NCBI GenBank assembly: GCA_947380655.1
Contig: CANCRX010000116.1
Coordinates: 1-8,795, forward strand
Length of the DNA stretch: 8,795 nt
Origin: Alcaligenaceae bacterium
GTDB taxonomy: Bacteria > Pseudomonadota > Gammaproteobacteria > Burkholderiales > Burkholderiaceae_B
Direction of reading: 5' to 3'
Shown: one piece after another, positions 6,010 to 8,795 of the stretch
Layout of the letters: every line of letters begins with the position of its first letter
Numbering within the stretch: the first letter of the stretch is position 1
Notes under the pieces: generated by a model
Seen by the model: the letters and a program-made list of their open reading frames with translations, nothing else
Database searches by the model: none
Told to the model about the DNA's origin: nothing
Made by a program: the position numbers and the translations under genes

Positions 6010-6762
6010 TTAAACGGTGGCCGTTGCGCCACCGTCAACGGCCATCACTGTACCTGTGATGTGTTTTGCCTGATCGGATAGTAACCATACGGTTGCGTTC
6101 GCGACATCCTCAGGTGTGCCGGCTTGTTTGAATTGCTGAACTTTTTGTCCTGTTACTCCTGCAGTCATACTTTGGAGTTTTTCAAAGCGTTCAGAAACAA
6201 TCGGGCCGGGCGAAATGGTGTTGATGCGCACACCATAGTCACTCATCGCATCGGCCAACCCCTTGTCAAGAACATTGATTGCAGCATTCGCGCAAGCTCC
6301 GGGCAAATGTGTGGTGGTCGGCTGGCGTGCGCTGCGTCCTGAAATATTCACAATCGCGCCTGAGCCCTGCGCTTTCATTTGGGGTAGTACCGTCCGCATC
6401 GTACGCATGTAACCTAAGAGTTTAGTCTCGATTACTTCCAGCCAGGTTTCGTCGGATAAATCTAGAAACGATCCAAAGGCTGAAACAGAAGTTGAGTTCA
6501 CCAGACAGTCTATGCGCTGATAGCGGTTGAGGATTTTTTCAAATGCAGTCTTGATACTTTGCTGATCGCACACGTCAGTATGTAATGCATAGGCACTATA
6601 GCCGTCACTGATTAATTTTGCAGTAATCGTATCCAGTTTCTCAATGGTCCGACCAGACAGTATGACGTGCGCACCCTCCGCACAAGCGCGCTGCGCAATG
6701 GCCGCACCAATGGCTCCACTCGCTCCAGTGAGCCAGATCACACGATCGTTTAATAAATTCAT
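6010..6762 (-). CDS. SDR-fold protein lacking the canonical catalytic residues
   Basis: The 250 residues form a classical-length short-chain dehydrogenase fold. The cofactor loop TGASGAIG (12-19) is intact, with SGRTIEKL (36-43) after the second strand and TDV (62-64) before the adenine pocket; NSTS (89-92) replaces NNAG. C-terminal INTISPGPI (180-188) and ITGTVMAVDGG (235-245) are also typical. Aligned without gaps to E. coli FabG (Ser138, Tyr151, Lys155), the positions hold Gly142 (NISGRS), Gly155 and Asn159 (PGACANAA); the helix Asn is replaced by Lys114 (TKLLG). The protein may bind NAD(P)(H) but cannot use the standard Tyr-Lys proton relay. Related divergent SDRs with a GNAAL-type segment seem common in Burkholderiales (from memory). 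Its ATG overlaps the stop of the deacetylase-family gene in an ATGA, so the two are co-translated and probably work together. Confidence 0.9.
   Translation of the reverse strand: MNLLNDRVIWLTGASGAIGAAIAQRACAEGAHVILSGRTIEKLDTITAKLISDGYSAYALHTDVCDQQSIKTAFEKILNRYQRIDCLVNSTSVSAFGSFLDLSDETWLEVIETKLLGYMRTMRTVLPQMKAQGSGAIVNISGRSARQPTTTHLPGACANAAINVLDKGLADAMSDYGVRINTISPGPIVSERFEKLQSMTAGVTGQKVQQFKQAGTPEDVANATVWLLSDQAKHITGTVMAVDGGATATV
6014..6035 (-). terminator. possible hairpin terminator at the end of the SDR gene
   Basis: ACGGTGGC (6014-6021) and GCCACCGT (6028-6035) form a perfect 8-bp stem with a 6-nt loop, covering the last SDR codons up to the first base of the stop codon. Read on the minus strand it is followed by TTTAAG and, a few bases on, a second T-run (TAGTTTTTAA). 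The first T-run is too short for a textbook intrinsic terminator, and the stem may simply be coding sequence. Confidence 0.25.
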
Positions 6763-7721
6763 ATTGTCTGAGGTGTGCTTGGATAAAGCTGTTTCCAGTG
6801 CCTGGCTATATCAATACGCCTTGCTACCCAGACGCGATCGTGTTTTGCTACATGATCCAGAAATTTCTGCAGTGCGACGATACGTCCTGGCCGCCCCAGC
6901 AAGCGGCAATGCATACCGATCGACATCATCTTGGGTTGGTCTGCACCTTCCGCATACAAGGCATCGAATGAGTCTCGCAGATATTCGAAAAAATGTTGTG
7001 CGGTGTTAAAGCCTTGCGGCGTTGCAAACCGCATATCGTTCGCATCCAGTGTGTAGGGCACGATCAACTGCTTAACTGTGGAGCCGTCTGATTTGGTAAC
7101 AGGCATGTAGAAGGGTAGATCATCACCATAGTAGTCACTGTCATATTCAAAACCACCATGCTCAGCAACGAGTCTTCTCGTGTTTGGACTATCGCGACCG
7201 GTATACCAGCCTAGCGGCCAGAGACCGCCAGTCATTTCCTTGATTTGCGCCGTCGCGGCTTGCATGTGTGCACGTTCGGTTTCAAGATCGATGTTCTGAT
7301 AATGCAGCCAACGCAGGCCGTGACTGGCGATTTCATGGTTTTGTGCGAGCAGGGCTTCAACCAGGGCAGGGTTGCGCTGCAGTGCGAGGCTGACCCCAAA
7401 TACGGTTAAGGGTAGCTTGCGTTGTTCAAATTCTCGCAATATGCGCCAGACACCTGCACGAGAGCCGTACTCATAGATAGACTCCATGCTCATATGGCGG
7501 GCAGGGTAGCTTTCTGCTCCAACGATTTCAGACAAAAATCTTTCAGAGCCTGCATCACCGTCCAGAATATTATTCTCTGCGCCTTCTTCGTAATTCAGTA
7601 CGAATTGCAGGGCGATACGGGCTTGACCTGGCCACTGCGCGTGGGGGGGAGTCGCTCCATAGCCAATCAAATCGCGTTTGAACTGTGAAGCCTGATTCTG
7701 TGCGTGGTCTGTAGAAGCCAT
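6759..7721 (-). CDS. PuuE-type allantoinase-like enzyme, polysaccharide deacetylase (NodB) family
   Basis: From ATG 7721 the protein has 320 residues, the size of PuuE proteins. PuuE hydrolyses allantoin to allantoate and, unlike amidohydrolase-type allantoinases, belongs to the carbohydrate esterase 4 fold. The match extends over nearly the full length. Positions in this entry count from Met 7745. RDLIGYG is at 24-30 and FVLNYEEGAENN (48-59) replaces the TFDDG metal motif of true deacetylases. MSMESIYEYGSRAGVWR (85-101), EIASHGLRW (138-146), LGWYTGRDSPNTRRL (178-192), YDSDYYGDDLP (201-211), VPYTLDANDMRFATPQGF (229-246) and KHDRVWVARRIDIARHW (301-317) follow. ATG 7745 is an alternative start (eight more residues) with no Shine-Dalgarno sequence; 7721 has GGAA about 11 nt upstream. 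No other purine-catabolism gene is visible, so the true substrate could be another cyclic amide. The gene overlaps the SDR gene by ATGA. Confidence 0.92.
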   Translation of the reverse strand: MASTDHAQNQASQFKRDLIGYGATPPHAQWPGQARIALQFVLNYEEGAENNILDGDAGSERFLSEIVGAESYPARHMSMESIYEYGSRAGVWRILREFEQRKLPLTVFGVSLALQRNPALVEALLAQNHEIASHGLRWLHYQNIDLETERAHMQAATAQIKEMTGGLWPLGWYTGRDSPNTRRLVAEHGGFEYDSDYYGDDLPFYMPVTKSDGSTVKQLIVPYTLDANDMRFATPQGFNTAQHFFEYLRDSFDALYAEGADQPKMMSIGMHCRLLGRPGRIVALQKFLDHVAKHDRVWVARRIDIARHWKQLYPSTPQTI

Positions 7722-7778
7722 GAGTCGTTCTGTTCCAGTCAACATTTATCTATGCAGTCATGATCGCAATCAAACGGC

Positions 7779-8336
7779 TTATTTGAACCAGCCTGAGTTT
7801 GCTTTGGCCGCGCCTTGCCCTTGGCCTGTCTGGAGATTTTTACTGCCTTCAGAGATGTTGCGTGTCGCATCGGCTTCAGACTGAATCACATCTGTTTTAG
7901 CCTTTTCACGATTAAGCTCTGACTGAGCAAAGTCATCGGCACGTTTAGCTTTAGCTTTTTTCATCGCCAGGTCAGCTTCGCGCGCCTCAAGTTCCTGTTG
8001 ACGTAATTTATCTTCAAAGGCTTGCTCGCGTTCTTTATCCTTTTGCTGCTCAAACTTTCTCTCGCGTGCCGCCTGTTCTGCTTTTGCTTCACGTTCCTGT
8101 TGAATAGCGCGTTGCTCGGCCTGAGCTTTTTGCTGCTGGGCACGCTGCTGCGCTGCACGTCTTTCAGCCTGTTGCTGTGCTTCGTATTGCTGGCGTGCCA
8201 TCTCTGCCTGACGCGCTTGCTCAGCCGCTTGAATCTGATTTTGCGCAGCGTTCAGGTTGTTGAGTTGCTCTTGCTGGGATTGCGCCATCGCAAAAGAACT
8301 CATCACTAAACATGTCGAGAATAAAACTTTTTTCAT
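7779..8336 (-). CDS. exported Gln/Ala-rich coiled-coil protein, DUF5384-like
   Basis: From ATG 8336 the product has 185 residues. MKKVLFSTCLVMSSFAMA (1-18) is a clear Sec signal peptide with an AMA cleavage site; the Cys at 9 is not in a lipobox. Residues 20-140 are almost entirely Gln, Ala, Glu, Arg and Lys without proline or glycine, predicting a long alpha-helical coiled coil. The better conserved part is KDKEREQAFEDKLRQQELE (99-117) and AKTDVIQSEADATRNISEG (146-164), which I recall from the DUF5384 family; the function is unknown. A Gly-rich tail (171-185) ends in SGWFK. An in-frame GTG at 8348 is contained in the AAGGAG itself and is therefore an unlikely start. The gene lies 21 nt downstream of the glycine-zipper lipoprotein gene, so the two are probably one envelope operon. 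The compositional bias means similarity searches should mask low complexity. Confidence 0.88.
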   Translation of the reverse strand: MKKVLFSTCLVMSSFAMAQSQQEQLNNLNAAQNQIQAAEQARQAEMARQQYEAQQQAERRAAQQRAQQQKAQAEQRAIQQEREAKAEQAARERKFEQQKDKEREQAFEDKLRQQELEAREADLAMKKAKAKRADDFAQSELNREKAKTDVIQSEADATRNISEGSKNLQTGQGQGAAKANSGWFK

Positions 8337-8347
8337 CACAGTACGCA

Positions 8348-8353
8348 CTCCTT
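8348..8353 (-). promoter_or_regulatory. ribosome binding site of the coiled-coil protein
   Basis: AAGGAG on the minus strand (8353-8348), 11 nt before ATG 8336 and 8 nt before an in-frame GTG at 8339. It lies between the stop of the upstream lipoprotein gene and the new start, which argues against the longer GTG 8348 reading. Confidence 0.6.
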
Positions 8354-8357
8354 GAAA

Positions 8358-8795
8358 TTAGGGACAAGGCACATCATTGTTGGGCTGAATGCGTGTCTCA
8401 GTGCTATATCCAGTCGAAATCACGAGCGCAGTACCGAGTTTGAATTCGCACATTTTTCCGACCTGTGCCGAACTCAGCATGCGATTATTTTCAACATAGG
8501 TCAGCTGCACGCCATCCACCAGTGTTTTGTCTGACACCATTGTGCCGGCCGCTGCACCGACCACGCCACCCGCGACTGCACCTGCTGCGACGTTGTTTGA
8601 GCGATTGCCAGCGGCTCCACCTAAGAGCGCGCCAATGATGGCGCCCCCGATTTGAGCGGCTTGTTTACCTTGTGAATTATCGACTTCGATCTTGGCAGGA
8701 TTAATTGCCATAATCTGAACCATCTTGGCTGCCTGTGCCTGATTGACCTGGCCCTGTCTGTAGACGTTGGCTTTGTACTGGTCGCCGGACGCACA
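8358..8795 (-). CDS. glycine-zipper 2TM domain lipoprotein, N-terminus missing (runs off right edge)
   Basis: The reading frame is open from the right edge to TAA 8360-8358, giving 145 codons; an internal ATG at 8723 is not the real start because the 24 codons before it (CASGDQYKANVYRQGQVNQA, then QAAK) match the family. The first codon at the edge is TGT: a Cys followed by ASGDQY looks like the acylated cysteine of a mature outer-membrane lipoprotein, which would put only the signal peptide outside the window. Residues 50-84 (counting from this Cys) hold two glycine-zipper helices with GxxxG spacing, GGAIIGALLGG and AAGAVAGGVVGAAAG. A small beta-rich C-terminal domain follows, with LVDGVQLTY, GKMCEFKLG and TRIQPNNDVPCP and two Cys that may pair. 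The role is probably structural in the cell envelope; the substrate or partner is unknown. The coiled-coil gene follows directly. Confidence 0.88.
   Translation of the reverse strand, partial: CASGDQYKANVYRQGQVNQAQAAKMVQIMAINPAKIEVDNSQGKQAAQIGGAIIGALLGGAAGNRSNNVAAGAVAGGVVGAAAGTMVSDKTLVDGVQLTYVENNRMLSSAQVGKMCEFKLGTALVISTGYSTETRIQPNNDVPCP

Noticed and set aside
6644..7009. Plus-strand 121-codon frame across the SDR/deacetylase junction
   Set aside because: It is antisense to two solid genes, including their ATGA overlap, and its product resembles nothing I know.
8022..8309. Plus-strand frame coding for a very Leu/Phe-rich, membrane-like 95-residue product
   Set aside because: It is the antisense shadow of the Gln/Ala/Lys-rich coiled-coil gene: CAG and AAA/AAG read as CTG and TTT/CTT from the other strand. 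It has no Shine-Dalgarno.
1..8795. CRISPR arrays, insertion sequences, tRNA or rRNA genes, attachment sites
   Set aside because: No regular repeats, transposase or integrase motifs, terminal inverted repeats or tRNA-like cloverleaf segments were seen on either strand.

Overview
The window looks like chromosomal DNA of a betaproteobacterium, most likely Burkholderiales, of moderate GC (about half by eye). The pointers are two tripartite-tricarboxylate (TctC/Bug-type) solute-binding proteins, a family strongly expanded in Burkholderiales; the CoA-transferase, crotonase and Asp/Glu-racemase-like subtypes; and a glycine-zipper lipoprotein next to a Gln/Ala-rich periplasmic coiled-coil protein. 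No RNA gene, CRISPR array, transposase or phage gene was seen.

Layout. (1) 1-1312, minus strand: a crotonase-fold protein followed 2 nt later by an alpha/beta hydrolase that runs off the left edge. (2) 1313-1466: a divergent control region with repeated ATTGCA elements. (3) 1467-3661, plus strand: a Bug-type binding protein followed closely by a family III (CaiB/BaiF) CoA-transferase. (4) 3690-4193: a conserved-looking protein of unknown function. (5) 4286-6000, plus strand: a second Bug-type binding protein and an Asp/Glu/hydantoin-racemase-superfamily protein. (6) 6010-7721, minus strand and convergent with (5): a PuuE-type (allantoinase-like) polysaccharide-deacetylase-family enzyme and an SDR-fold protein sharing an ATGA overlap. 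(7) 7779-8795, minus strand: a glycine-zipper lipoprotein, cut by the right edge, and a coiled-coil exported protein. Coding density is very high and no gene-free stretch exceeds about 160 bases.

How the genes may work together (inference). Regions 1-6 read as a catabolic neighbourhood for one or more organic acids: capture in the periplasm by Bug proteins, activation by CoA transfer, then crotonase and hydrolase chemistry; a second part combines a hydantoin-racemase-like and an allantoinase-like protein, both linked to ring-amide chemistry. No TctA/TctB membrane subunits and no regulator lie in the window. Three of the enzymes (crotonase, racemase-like protein, SDR) lack residues that are canonical for catalysis in their superfamilies, so textbook names should not be transferred to them. 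Region 7 looks like unrelated cell-envelope housekeeping.
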